From: Zhengitettix transpicula
Lineage: Eukaryota > Arthropoda > Insecta > Orthoptera > Tetrigidae
Length of the DNA: 64,000 nt
Reading direction: 5' to 3'
Assembly (NCBI GenBank): GCA_037074705.1
Contig: CM073593.1
Span: 10,235,001 to 10,299,000 of the forward strand
Notes under the pieces: generated by a model
The model's input: only the letters and a program-made list of their open reading frames with translations
Databases searched by the model: none
Told to the model about the DNA's origin: nothing
Translations under genes and position numbers: made by a program
Shown: positions 24,813 to 36,706 of the stretch, piece after piece
How the letters are laid out: each line of letters starts with the position of its first letter
How positions within the stretch are numbered: position 1 is the stretch's first letter

Positions 24813-26149
24813 CATTTATTTTAACAAAGTTACTAAAATTATTATTTCTTTATGTTCTTAATGCATATATATTTTTCATAATTTAATAAATTTTTGTTTG
24901 TAAATATTTGATAATTTCGTATCACCGGTAAACAATAAATAATTTCTTCGATGGGTGTGTACTTTCAGAGAAAGGTTGCATGTAATTTTCTTACAGTAGA
25001 AAATTGCATGGTAAATAAGTTCGCTTGTTTAGGAGCTGCTTCGAATGTTTTGGGAACAGATTTGCTATTAATAATTTGACAGACGTGACCACAGATAGTT
25101 ACAGCCGCGGCACAGGAAAACTGTGGCTTTAAAATTTGACGAAGGACGCACGAGCGGCTCTCTTTGAAGTACGGAACACAAAACCAGGACTCGTGGCATA
25201 AAAAATTCGGATATCCGGTGGAAGTAGTGCGTTCCAAGGACACGCGACAACGCGCCCACTTGGTCGGGAACATTGTCTAACTTTAAAATATTCCCGCGTA
25301 TGTACAGTTGGGGGAGGAGCCACGCGGTAAATTTTTTAACTTGCGAGACATATTTCTCAATTTTCCACTCGTTGTACTGTTGCAGACTAAACCGTAAATA
25401 AGGCATTGAGGAAAATTCAGTTTTAGTCCTTTCTAAATCATGACACAAGCTTGCGATGGTTGGTGATTTTAATTACAAATGGCTCGCTAAAAAAATAAGC
25501 AATAGAGAATTAGAAAAAAAATCTATTAGCAGATATTCAAAATATACATTTTTATAATTCATCATAATATATTTTATAGCGTTGAATTCTAAAATGACCT
25601 TAATTTTTTTAAAAAAAATAGACAGGACTCTTGGTAATCCCAAAATTAAATATATAAGACTTCACAAATTCCTTAAAACGTTTCGTTCTTAAGATTTATT
25701 TATATTTTGGCTTAATGTACGCATTATTATACAGTAGAATAGGGAGGGGGGCGTTGATATATAATTCCTTACTTTATAATGAAAGTTGCCACAAATCCAG
25801 GCTAACTTCTATTTTATTGCATTTTCATCTATTTTATTTTTTTAAAAAAAATTAAGAAATACATTGGATATTTTTTTGTAAACGGGATAGCAGAAACAAA
25901 GAGAATCATTGAATTAAGAACGAATAGACAAAAATAAAGCTTCATTATATCCTAGAATCAAAAAATAATGCGCCGAAAAGCTCTCATGAAAAAAAAAAGG
26001 TCTCCATCAATATATGCAAATCAAGTTTTTTGTTTTTGAAGCAATTTTTTCAAAGCCTTACCAAAGAAGATGGTAAATGTTTTAAATACATCTGTGATAA
26101 ACTTCTGGTATTATCATCAGCGAACGTAAAAGATGTATTTACTGGTCCT

Positions 26150-26243
26150 GACATAAACATAATGCAAAAGAAAAACGATATAAGAGTCAAATCCTGAGTT
26201 ATGGATATCGCTGAGTTTATGACAACCTGGGCATTCAGCTAGT
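26150..26243 (+). repeat. 3' end fragment of Helitron-like subtype
   Basis: Reads gagtcaaatcctgagttatggatatcgctgagtttatgacaacctgggcattcagctag, matching the family 3' end (ggggttatggatgtcgctgagttt...cagctag). The 5' part cannot be followed upstream. Confidence 0.5.
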
Positions 26244-28456
26244 ATTATCTACTGATATTTATATTATATACGTTGTTCAATTCTGTGTTTTCATTGTAGG
26301 ATTTTTTAAAAAAATGTTTGGGTAATATGAAGATGATCGTATTGCCGGAAACTTGTTTGAAAAAATGAATGGTATGAAGAATAAAATATTTTTCTCTTTT
26401 GTGACTGATGATGGGGCATTACAATTAATAGTTAATAGTCATTGAATTTATTAAAATACTTATTTGTTCCGAATAATTAGACTTGTAACGAATAACACCG
26501 AACTATTGAAACTCATTCTTGCAATTTAGACCCTTGTATTATTGATTAAAATTAATTAAACTAGTCAAGAGCAATTTAAAATACGTAAACCCAAGAAAAG
26601 TTAAATCAATTATAATAACTCAAAGTAGTGAGTAAATTTGTAATAAAAAAGCTTTAAAGGGTATTAGAAGTTTTAGAAACTACCTGTGCCTATGTTAAGG
26701 TACTTTTAACTTCACGAAAAAGATAAATGTAATTGTTATTAATACAAAGGCAATAAAGTTGTCCGTATCCAATAATTCAAATTATTTGACGTATTCTAAA
26801 ACCCCCACTCTTGCCTTCAAATTTGGAGAACTATATTAATTATAAGAAATCTGCATGTATTTTAGTTTATCCTGTTTACAGTAATAAATATCTGTTACTT
26901 TTTTTTTACAGATTCTACTGTTCTAGAAGATTAATCACAATAAATGTGTATCTAAAATAATGAAATTTAATTTCCATTTGTCTCTCAGACAAATCCTCCA
27001 TTTATCTTGCTTAGACAAGTTAAGACTCCAGATTTTACATTTTTTTTAGCAGACGCAAATGGGGCCAGGTGAGCAAACGTTTTTCTCTATTGTAATCCGA
27101 GGTTGAAATATTGGTCATGAAAACTGAGTTCCACCACCCATGTGCCCAATGGGAGTCATAATTAGCCACCCCCTCCCTCTTTTCTGCCTGGTGAATATTA
27201 ATTGTTGAGGTAATTAGCCACGGTGAGTAGTGTACACCTGAAAATCTACATTTGCGTAATTAAGTCTGTTAATCGTATAAGAGAATTAATTCTCAGCTGT
27301 CTTGAGAACGTGAAAACTGTCTCGATTATGGGAATAAAATATTATTTTGAGGTTCACCAGACGACATTCAAATCAATTGAAACTGTTAGTGTGGTTAATT
27401 TATATTATAAGTATAATTGTGTATTAAAATATGTCACTATTTAACAACAATAAAGATATTGGGTATGTTTTATATGCGGGTCTAGAAACCGGAATATTAA
27501 AGATACTGCTGTGACATAAAATAAGTGCAATAAAAAAAATTAAACCCAGCAGTAATTATAATAAAAATATTAACAGGAACGCAATACCTCCCTTTTAATC
27601 GTAACTTAAAAAACATTTTTACCCCATAAATTTCTACCCATAAATGAATGTTTGCATTTCCTACGGTCCTATTTTAGTAGATAGCTGAAATTTAATTAGT
27701 AGTGGTATTGGCTCTAGTTTAAATGGTGGAATTTTTAAGATATTTAGGATAGTTTTAATCGTAGATAAAATTTCTGAACCCCTATAATTTACTTGATCCT
27801 AATCTACTTTAATCTTCATGCGTTTAAATGATTCACTTGCGCATATAACAAAAAATAATCAATTAGTCTTAAGAAAAATATAAAACATTGGACGCTGAAT
27901 ATGTTTCATTTGGTTCCATTAATATATATGCACATATTACAATGTCCATAGTGTTCATGAATGCACAATATACTCTGAATTTGCATTCAGATGAGCTATA
28001 CGTCACAAATATCGTCTGTTATTCCATTTGGAACATAATTTATATCTCATTACATATATATCTTATTATATTGTCGGAAATTCACATTAATGCATCGCCG
28101 GTTACAGTCTATATTTATACTACTTAACCCCTCCAATGAAACGTATTTCTGATTTAATCCTATCACGAAAGTGGAGTTGGTTTTTGATAAGTCTGTTCCG
28201 TGTGATAAATAAACTGGAAGATATAAATAATTCTTTTTACGTGGTCGATGAATAAGTCAAACTGAATGGATGTCCCATTATTCAGATCGAAGCGGCGAAG
28301 AAAAGGAAGTAAATTAGTAAAACTGAATAGTTGATTATAATGTTTTTATTATAACGCTCCATCTACTCTTCTCTATAACAATGGTCAGCAACCAGTGGCC
28401 CGAGCCGCAATTTTAATGACCTATAAAAAATTCAGGTATTATTTCAATACGCTGAT

Positions 28457-28690
28457 CCTATTGGAACAGTCGGCCAACTGCCTCCTGAACTGGTCGAGGC
28501 ATGGAGATTGGAATGCTGCGTCCCTCTCCAGTCATCTGAAGAGTTTGCCCTGCATTACATTTTGGCGAATGCCTGGTTGGATCCTTAATCTACAGGGCTA
28601 GATTTTACGCTGCTCTAGTTTGAGTAGTTGGTAAGCGGCCTCAAAATCTGGTAGAAGCATGGAAAATGCAATGCTGCGGCTCCACTGCAT
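28457..28690 (+). repeat. SINE-like repeat copy 5, partial and diverged
   Basis: Central and 3' part only: attggaacagtcggccaactgcc, tggtcgaggcatgg, then an internal deletion to gccctgcattac and gcgaatgcctggttggatcc. A second short piece at 28615-28690 (agtagttggtaagcggcct, ggaaaatgcaatgctgcgg) looks like another partial of the same central segment. Clearly older than the other copies. Confidence 0.6.
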
Positions 28691-29394
28691 AACCGAACCG
28701 ACTGATGCTGATTTTAATATTAACTTACTGCTATTTGAAAATATAAAACTGATTGCTTATATCTAACTTTGAGATATTATAAATAGAGTAATGCACACTT
28801 AACATTGTGAGTCTATGTTTGATTTTGGTTGCAGAAACTTTACTTTTGTTCGTATGATCATGAACTCCCTTACAAAAAATTAACTTGAGATCGCTCTGCT
28901 GTTAAACTAACCGTGAAATGTCTTGACAGTGATTCATTGCCTCTGCAGTTGATGTGTAACTTCAAGACTTCAGTGTGACGATAGCCGTCATTATTTACGG
29001 TAGAAAATTTTAAATTTTATTGGAATAGATCCATCTGAAATGCTGACACATCCACATCAATCCAAAATTTACTTAAATATAGCATTGTGATTAGAAGGTA
29101 GAACACAACGCGTAATTCAATTTAGTTTTGACCTATTAAAGAGTTATTTTTAAAAATAATTGAGTTAGAACTAAATTTACTGATTAGATAATTATTTAAT
29201 ATTGAAAGGCAATCTACAAATTTAATAAAGAAATGACGGAAGGGTTATCGTTCTCTTAACTTTAATTTGTGTGGGCGGTTACCGTGTAGTTTCCCGTTGA
29301 AATGTGAGAATCATTTGGAAATTTTAAGATTCGGCAGAAAAATCTATTTATTATATTAGCAATTTGTGTACGTCAATTAGCCAAAACTCTTGTG

Positions 29395-29655
29395 ATGTTA
29401 AATTTTTTCCGTCAAATAAATAGGGATATTTTAGAAAATATCTCGGAATATTTCAGTTTTACCGCCAAATAACTGTGGATATTTCAGTTTTACCAACAAA
29501 TATGTCGCGATATTTCAGTTCAACCGCAAAATATCTCTGCATATTTTAGTACTACTGCCAAATACGTCAATTTACCGCCAAATACCACCGGATATTTCAG
29601 GCTTACATGAAAATATCTCGGGATATTTGAATTCTTCCGCATATTGAAGTATTGT
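29395..29655 (+). repeat. Degenerate minisatellite, ~33-bp period
   Basis: About seven imperfect units on the theme ttttaccgccaaatatctcgggatatttcag. Spacing varies between 28 and 38 bp and two units are shortened. Flanked by plain AT-rich sequence. Confidence 0.75.
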
Positions 29656-31419
29656 TGTACCTTTATAAAGCTAATTGCGCGAAATTGTAATTGTAAGTTA
29701 CCGTAAAAAATCCGCTATGTACAGGTTGAAATATTTGAATATAATTCGGTAGAGTGAAGCTTCAATAAATCAATTAGATATTTAGACAATGTGTTAGTAT
29801 TTTCGTAATTTGTGAGAGTAAATAATTAATAATTACATTTTAGTATAAACTATTTTACTGCTCATAAATTCTTCTATAGTATCAACATATTTTTAACCTT
29901 TATAAGACAGTATTATTTATGATCAATCGAGTTATAAAACGAAATTTTTAATAATTATTCGAAACTATGACACATATGTGTTATCTTTGATGAATAATGC
30001 GGTTTATTTTTATTCAAATTTTCTGATATATAATTGTTAACTAAATATGGGTTTATTTTATTTTAGCTGGAGTATTACAAGAGTTATTTATAAATACAAA
30101 TATTTGTTAATTTAACCAGGTTGATGTTTATCCTTGACTCTCAAAGCAGAGGAAATATGTTAAGGATTGTCTTTACTCATAGCAGAACTGAGCTCGAATA
30201 GCATTCCATTTCCGGAGTAACTGTTAGCGTCTCCATTATTAGTCTTAAAGAGGTCTTGGTGGATTAATTTAAGGGGCTGTTTGCTCGAATCTCCACATTG
30301 ATTTCTCCTTTGTTTAATTTTCTTGAACAAGTTCATCTTTGTGAAGCACTGCATCGAATGAGCTTTGGCAGATGTTTCTTTGCAAATAATTAACGAATAA
30401 TTACATCGTTTGAAGAGCTCTGAGAACAAAAGGCTTTGGATGAAGCGCTTGATTTAAAAGCAAGGGATTGATGTGCTTACAAGTAATGGAAAAATTATCT
30501 GATCAACTTTTTACTAGCTTGTTTACACCAGGCTTCTCTGAGTTATCTCTTACAAAAATGGTAACAGTAGAGTGATGATTAATCTGAAAAAAAAACAACA
30601 CAGAATCTTGGAAATTGATATTGTCTCAAGTAAATAGTCCCTTTAAGTAATTTCAATTTTATATTTGAATAAATACGTTGATCATAACTTTGTTTATTAG
30701 AATATCAATTGGATAATAAATGCGTTCAATATTGAATAAGAAAAACTATATTTAATTCTGTTGACGTAATAAATTACAAATTTCAGAAAAATTATTTTAC
30801 ACGATATTTGATTGTGTTCCAAATATGTTTTATTTGAAAGAAACACGAAATGAACCACGTATTTACAAAGTTATAAATTCTTAATTTTTTTTAAAAAAAA
30901 AATTCACTCTCTTAAATTACCGGTATTATGAGTATTCTTGACTCCACTACGGAATGTCAAATAATTTTTATTCTTTTAAGTTACTGGGAGTATTTTATAA
31001 CGCCTTCTTCACTCCCATCCCTAAGGGTGCTCCTCTCCTATGCAAAAAGGGGTTGATATTATACATATTGTTAGAATTTTTCCCGATATTTTTTTGTATT
31101 ATTTCTGTATGGGAGGGGAGCACCTTCAGGTTATCGGGTGGAGGGGCGTTACATAAAATAGCGGAAATAAAAAACACTGGTGTCGAATCCGGAGTTATGG
31201 AAGTCAATGAGTTTAATAATTATACAATTTGCATGTCGTTTAAGTGTAGTTCTGCTCCTAGGAGATGGGGTATGAAACGGGAAAACAATGTTCCCCGTAC
31301 AGCCAATTCTATTATATATACATATATACAAACATACATACATGAAAACAAACACTCTGCTTTATACTTACGATGTGTAACAAACGTTGGATTGGTAAAA
31401 CACCCCCATGACCTAGAGA

Positions 31420-31880
31420 CATGTAAATTGCTGGGAGTATTTTCACTCTTAAAGTACCGGGATATTTTTGACGTTCTTAAGGTACCGGGATTAATTTGGA
31501 CTCTCTTAATGTATTGGTAATATTTCTGATACACGTAAGTTTCCGGGAGCATTTTTTACTCTAATAAAGTACGGAGATTCTTTATGATTCTCTTAACGTA
31601 AAGTAACTATTTTCGTATTTCATAAGTGAGTGCTTTTGATTCTCTTAGCGCACCGGGAATGATTTTAACTCTCTTAAAGAAACGAAAGTAATTTTCCCTC
31701 CTGTTTGACTCTCTTAAGGTATGGAAAATAATTTTGAATCTTTTAAGGTACTGGGAGTGTTTTTTTACTCTCAATGGTACCGAGAGTTTTTTTTTACACT
31801 CATGAGTTACATGCAGAAAATTTGACTCGGTTAGGGCACCGGCAGTATAATTAACTCTCTTGGGGCGTTTTTATGATTGA
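31420..31880 (+). repeat. Minisatellite with 'taccgggagtatttttgactctctta' theme
   Basis: Roughly fourteen degenerate units of about 30-35 bp, each combining a taccggga-like box, a T-run and actctctta. It lies inside the composite element 30980-32510. The same theme in reverse complement makes up 61690-62145. Confidence 0.75.
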
Positions 31881-31959
31881 GTAAATTTGCATACTCTTAT
31901 ATGGCTAATCCAAGCCACCACTTGGATACACGGAAGTTTTATTGAGTGCATAGGTGAGA

Positions 31960-32330
31960 CGCGCAAGTCAGTTTAGACCCTATACATCTCCTCTGCCGCG
32001 GGTAGTCTTCCCAGCGGAAGACTGGTGGATGGGTACCTCTGCGAGGTTTTCCCTAGGTACGTTCGGGTATCCGAATCTCACTCCCCAACAGGTAGCTGAT
32101 GGGGGCCCGTTACCTAATTTTTCCAAGCGATAAGCATAAGTTCCGTAGTGGGGCTGGCCGCCGGAATGTAGGTAGTGTCAGGTATTTGCCGTCACTATTC
32201 GATGACAGAAATAGTGGCAGCCCGTCTCCCAAATTTTTACCACCAAGGTGACGCCCACCGATGGCGGAAGTTTCCAGCGGGGGTAATTCCCCGGTGGATA
32301 GGAATAGAACGTGTATTTTGGACCGTATTA
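31960..32330. repeat. GC-rich block inside the composite element
   Basis: gccgcgggtagtcttcccagcgg, ggtacctctgcgaggttttcccta and gttcgggtatccgaatc give a composition like the SINE-like family, but the sequence is different. gttcgggtatcc is a weak B-box look-alike. Seen only once, so its repeat nature is inferred. Confidence 0.35.
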
Positions 32331-33918
32331 TTAAACCGGATATATTTTTTGAGGAGAGTTTTTTCTAATATTTGGTATCTGGAGTATTTATGCTCCTGTT
32401 AAAACGCTGATTGGTTCTGATGAAATTAACATTCCCTCTGCATAGGGTAGGTTAAATCACTTCTTGGCTAATAGATTAATGTGAAATTAACGCCGGGCAC
32501 CCAGATAGTTTATTGAATGGTTATAAAAGACAGGATTATTTATAAAACATCGGAGGGGTAACTTTCTAGTAAGTAAATATCTGTCTGATATTACCAGGAT
32601 AAGATTCAACAAAGAATATATCGGGAACAATACTCACTTATGAATTAAAGATAATACGTACATATAGTTTTATCAATTTGTAAGTCTGAAGACAAATATT
32701 CCAATGTATAGTATTTTCTTGACGCAGCAGAATGAGTAAACAGAATTTAAAAGATCAATAATAAGGCGAGTGCCACTCTGTTTTCTGTGCACATAGATGA
32801 TGATGGAATATGCGCAAGCATATATATCTCTTGTCGTGCGGAGTGCAATGTTAAACAGACGCACATCTCGGAGAGCAAATACAGATTCCGCCTTGAGTTG
32901 GGAAGAGACGTAGTTCTTCGTGTCTGCAGTTCGTTTAAGCCAGAACCGGTTCTCTTCCTTTTCGTGCAAATATTAGAATTCCTTAATTGGTTTTTATACG
33001 TCGTTGCATATGAATTCTTTTTCATATCACACATCAGTAAATCAGACAATTTATTTAATCTCCTGTATCATCGAGATGTTTCCCTAAGATGTCTATTACG
33101 CACTCAGCGATTAACCTGAAAAAAATAATTGAAATTTTCCAGTTCACTGAATAGAAATCAGAGTTTGTCTAAAGCTCGTATCATTTTAGAAGAAATTAAT
33201 ATGAACGTAGTAAAAATAATTGAGAGCTTTATAAATACTCAAAAAATATGTATAATTGTAAGTAGGTGTTTCGTTGATTACAATTAAGTCTTTTTGTTGT
33301 ATTCAAGACATTTGATTGAAAAATGATGTCTATAACTAATTCATATCTTAAAATCGTACATAATTATTAATAATTTCCTTACTTTCAACTGAAATTTAAT
33401 TATTTCAGGCAAAATTATTTATAGGTCGAGAATCCAAGTTTTGAATCTTAGTTATTCGTGTCTGTGCTGTAGCTTTTTAATGTTACTTTTGGAAAACCTT
33501 CGTATTATAATCGGTATAGTTTTAATTATGAGGAATTGATTTTTGATTGATTAATGTATGAATATTTTCCCGCGCTTTTTAACCTTTGTTTGTTCCTTTG
33601 TATGCATTTTTTTTGCAGATTAACACTTAATACGGTTATGTCAGTATTATATTTCTCATTTTACTGTGGTCTGTGCAAACATTCTCCACACTTCGCCTGA
33701 TGGAAGCCGATACCGCACATGCTCAATCATCCTTAGTCACTTTATTATTAAATAGGTTTTATAACTTTTGTTTCCAAATTATTTTATTCTTAATACTCTG
33801 ACGCTTTATAATCAGCTTTCTTCGCAATTTTATGCAATTGTATTTATTATTCATAAAGAAAACGTTTCCTCGATTTATCGTTCATATTATATTATTACTC
33901 CAGAGTGGATAAATTTAA

Positions 33919-34405
33919 ATAACTAATGCAGTTTTCTGACCAATACCAGACAATATTTTTATTTATTTACGACAACGTTTCGGTACGTGTTTGTAACTTT
34001 CTCAGGTCTTTCTTTCGGAACTATTGTACAAATTAAATTTGTTTTTATCGAGGATTTACAAAAGTTAGACAAAAAAATGATACTATTAACACCATGAAAC
34101 TAAGAAACACTCACCTATAAATGTTAAATATTAAAAACTATTTTCGAAAAACACAAAAATAGGATATGAAAATAGGTTTTAACATTTAGCATTTTTAGGT
34201 GAGTGTTTCTTAGTTTTATTGTGTTAAGAGTATAATTTTTGTTTCAACCATTTTTGTAAATTATTTGGCTTCTGGATCACAAAATATTTATTTTGTACAA
34301 TTTCTCCGCAGGAAAGACCTGAGGATGGCACAAACGCGTACCGAAAAGTTGTCGTAAATAAAAATAAATATTGTCTGGTATTGGTCATAAAACTGCATTA
34401 TTTAT
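33919..34405. repeat. Long imperfect palindrome (~490 bp)
   Basis: The outer arms match closely: taatgcagttttctgaccaatacc...acgacaacgtttcggtacg on the left, and its reverse complement ending ggtattggtcataaaactgcatta on the right. The inner parts also pair (aaactaagaaacactcacc with ggtgagtgtttcttagttt), leaving a centre near 34160. The right arm contains a 'gaccTGAGGATGGC...cgaaa' motif of the sort seen at ends of some insect retroelements. No gene. Confidence 0.8.
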
Positions 34406-36213
34406 TTCATATAAACAGACAATATTTAAAATATAAATAATATAAATAAAAGATCTCCATCTCAACGTGTAATTTAAATATATTAAAGAGTAATGAATAA
34501 GAAAGATAGGCAATTCAGACACAAAGTTAATATAAATACCACACAACGTTTCTGGGATCGTTGCCCTTTCGTCAGGTGCTAAGAAGAGCCAGAGAAACAC
34601 ACTTCTATATATATATATATATATTATTTTATATGAAAATCAGTCAAAATATTATTTAAGGATTTGAGCAAGAGAGTCATTGGAATGACATCCTGAACCG
34701 TAACTATGAAAATGAAATTCCATTTCGGATTAAACGAAAATATTGCTCTGAAGGGAGAATCTGTGCCGACTTACGGTATTTGTAATATTTTTTTCTGTCT
34801 TATATCTATATATGTCGCACATTCTTGGCTGGAGCAGCGTAATATTTTTCTGGATTTGCTAGTAGTCGAGTTTTTTTATGCTTAGCCACATTTTTTTCTT
34901 CAGAGTGTGTGCTAGAAATTTCAAATGGTAAAGGAGTTTCACCGGTAATGACCAATTAACGACAAATAATAGGATTATAGAAGTATAATTCCATAAAAAT
35001 AGTATTTTTCTTGTTTCAGAGAAGCGTATGGAAACGTTTATGACAGTTAAGATTCAACATTTGTGACTACAAAAACGCCGCCTCTGCATTGCTTTTCTGT
35101 GACATCATTTTTTAGTTAGATGAATTATTTGATGCTCTACGTGTGATGCAAACATATTGAATTGCGTCAATATATAAGTAACTAATTATGATGCCACATT
35201 GCCAAAATAAATTTATTAAAATGGACACGCTTCTTGCAATTATTTTTGATGTGACCCACTTCCTTTTCATAGGACTATAGGGATTTTAAAACTAAGGCTA
35301 AAATAGCTCTCTGAAAGCCACGGGCAATCGACCTTGGCTTGGTCGGGATGATAATTGAATAATCGCCGGCAAAAGACAGCTGATTAAACTGGATTGACGT
35401 ACAAAATAACTTTTATTCAGGTTCTCCATAATCTTATTTTTATATTATTTCTCGTCCTTCGGGAAAAATGCCTCTTCCACCACAGACACTTAAAAAAATT
35501 ATTCAGTCCACTATAACAGAATGTCCTGAATATTTTCTATGTGACATAAAATCCGAACTGATGAGTCTCAAATTCTATGAAAACTGGCTGCACGTGTTCA
35601 TTTGTTATAACTGGATTTTTATTGACTTGGTGCGTGATAAATGTGACTCATTTCTCATGTGAAAATTACTGGTAGCTTTAACGTAGAAGTAATTATTTTT
35701 ACGGCAAGGCGATATTTGATTGAATTTGGACTGGCTTAATTATTTTCTATTAGCAGGTTTTCAGTATAATGTACAATGGATAATACTCATTTTAATTAGT
35801 CGTCAGCTTTTATTCCGTTCCGTAAACAATGGAAGGTATTTGTTTGATTGTGCTTTGATGACGAGAGCTAGCGAGATTCAGCTCAAATCTATCTCGATAA
35901 TGTATACAGGTCGGTATTTCTCTCCGAATCAGCATTACCTTGACCCCTAATTGAAATTGAATCCTTCGTTTCTAATCAGTTCATCAAATATTGCATTCTG
36001 AAATAGATTCTGACAATTCCGTTCTTGCGATTCAGATTACATATACCAGATTTTAATTCTAACACATTCTGTTCTCCATAAATTATCTTAAGTTAGATGG
36101 TGGTAAAAACACTAAGAGACGAGTTTTTCACAAACGTAGCAGTCAGATGCAGTAAAATGAGAGTGTAAAAGAATGAATAAAGCAAATCATGGACAGGGGA
36201 AGGAAGCCTGTGA

Positions 36214-36706
36214 GAGAATTCTCTCGCAGGTGAGCCTCGCAGAGGCTACCTTTGGGGATGGTTTTTTGAACTAAGGTTCCAATATGTCGAGGCACCTCGG
36301 CCTGTTTTAAGAGGTGTATGTTCCGGGGTCGCAGACCTTGGGCATACGGTAAGAGTTGTCCTCTATTCCTATTGGAATAGTCGGCCGGCTGCCTCCTAAA
36401 TTGCTCAAGGTACGGCGAGGGGAAAGCTGCGACCCAACAGATAACCCCTCTCCCGCCATCGGAAGGGCGTGGGACAAGTACCAAATGCCCGACATACTTC
36501 ATGCAGGTTTTTCTAGGTTTTTCCCTGAATCACTTTTAGGCGAATTGCCAGGTAGGATCCTTAAACCATAGCCCGGGGGCCCTAGTTAACCCTTGTCTAC
36601 CTTCCTCTACCCTTCCGCATCTCCCCTTTCAAATCCCTTTCCTATGCTATAAGAGGGGAGTTGCCACTATGAGGATTACCCTACACATATCCTGTCTACA
36701 CCTAAA
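36214..36706 (+). repeat. SINE-like repeat copy 6, alternative 3' end
   Basis: Plus-strand copy from attctctcgcaggtgagcc to atcctgtctacacctaaaaaaaa. It shares the cctgtctacacc-type 3' end and ataagaggggagttgccac with copy 4. Inside the 16.9 kb intron of the Ig gene, antisense to that gene. Confidence 0.8.

Larger units (their letters stand above)
30980..32510 (+). mobile_element. Composite Helitron-like element carrying a minisatellite
   Basis: Begins in motifs shared with the 43-kb cluster (ctaagggtgctcctctc, aaaaaggggttgatatt, tgggaggggagcacc, ggagttatggaagtcaatgagttt), then the minisatellite at 31420-31880, then a GC-rich block at 31960-32330. It ends with taacgccgggcacccagatag near 32490-32509. 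The 188-codon plus-strand open frame at 30954-31520 spans repeat sequence and is not a gene. Whether this is one element or several nested pieces is unclear. Confidence 0.45.

Noticed and set aside
24965..25448. Overlapping minus-strand open frames of 102 and 126 codons
   Set aside because: They overlap in different frames, lack ATG starts in context, and show no domain or splice logic.
30954..31520. 188-codon plus-strand open frame
   Set aside because: It lies across repeat motifs shared with 42.9-44.5 kb and a minisatellite, has low-complexity stretches and no domain, and overlapping open frames exist on the other strand.
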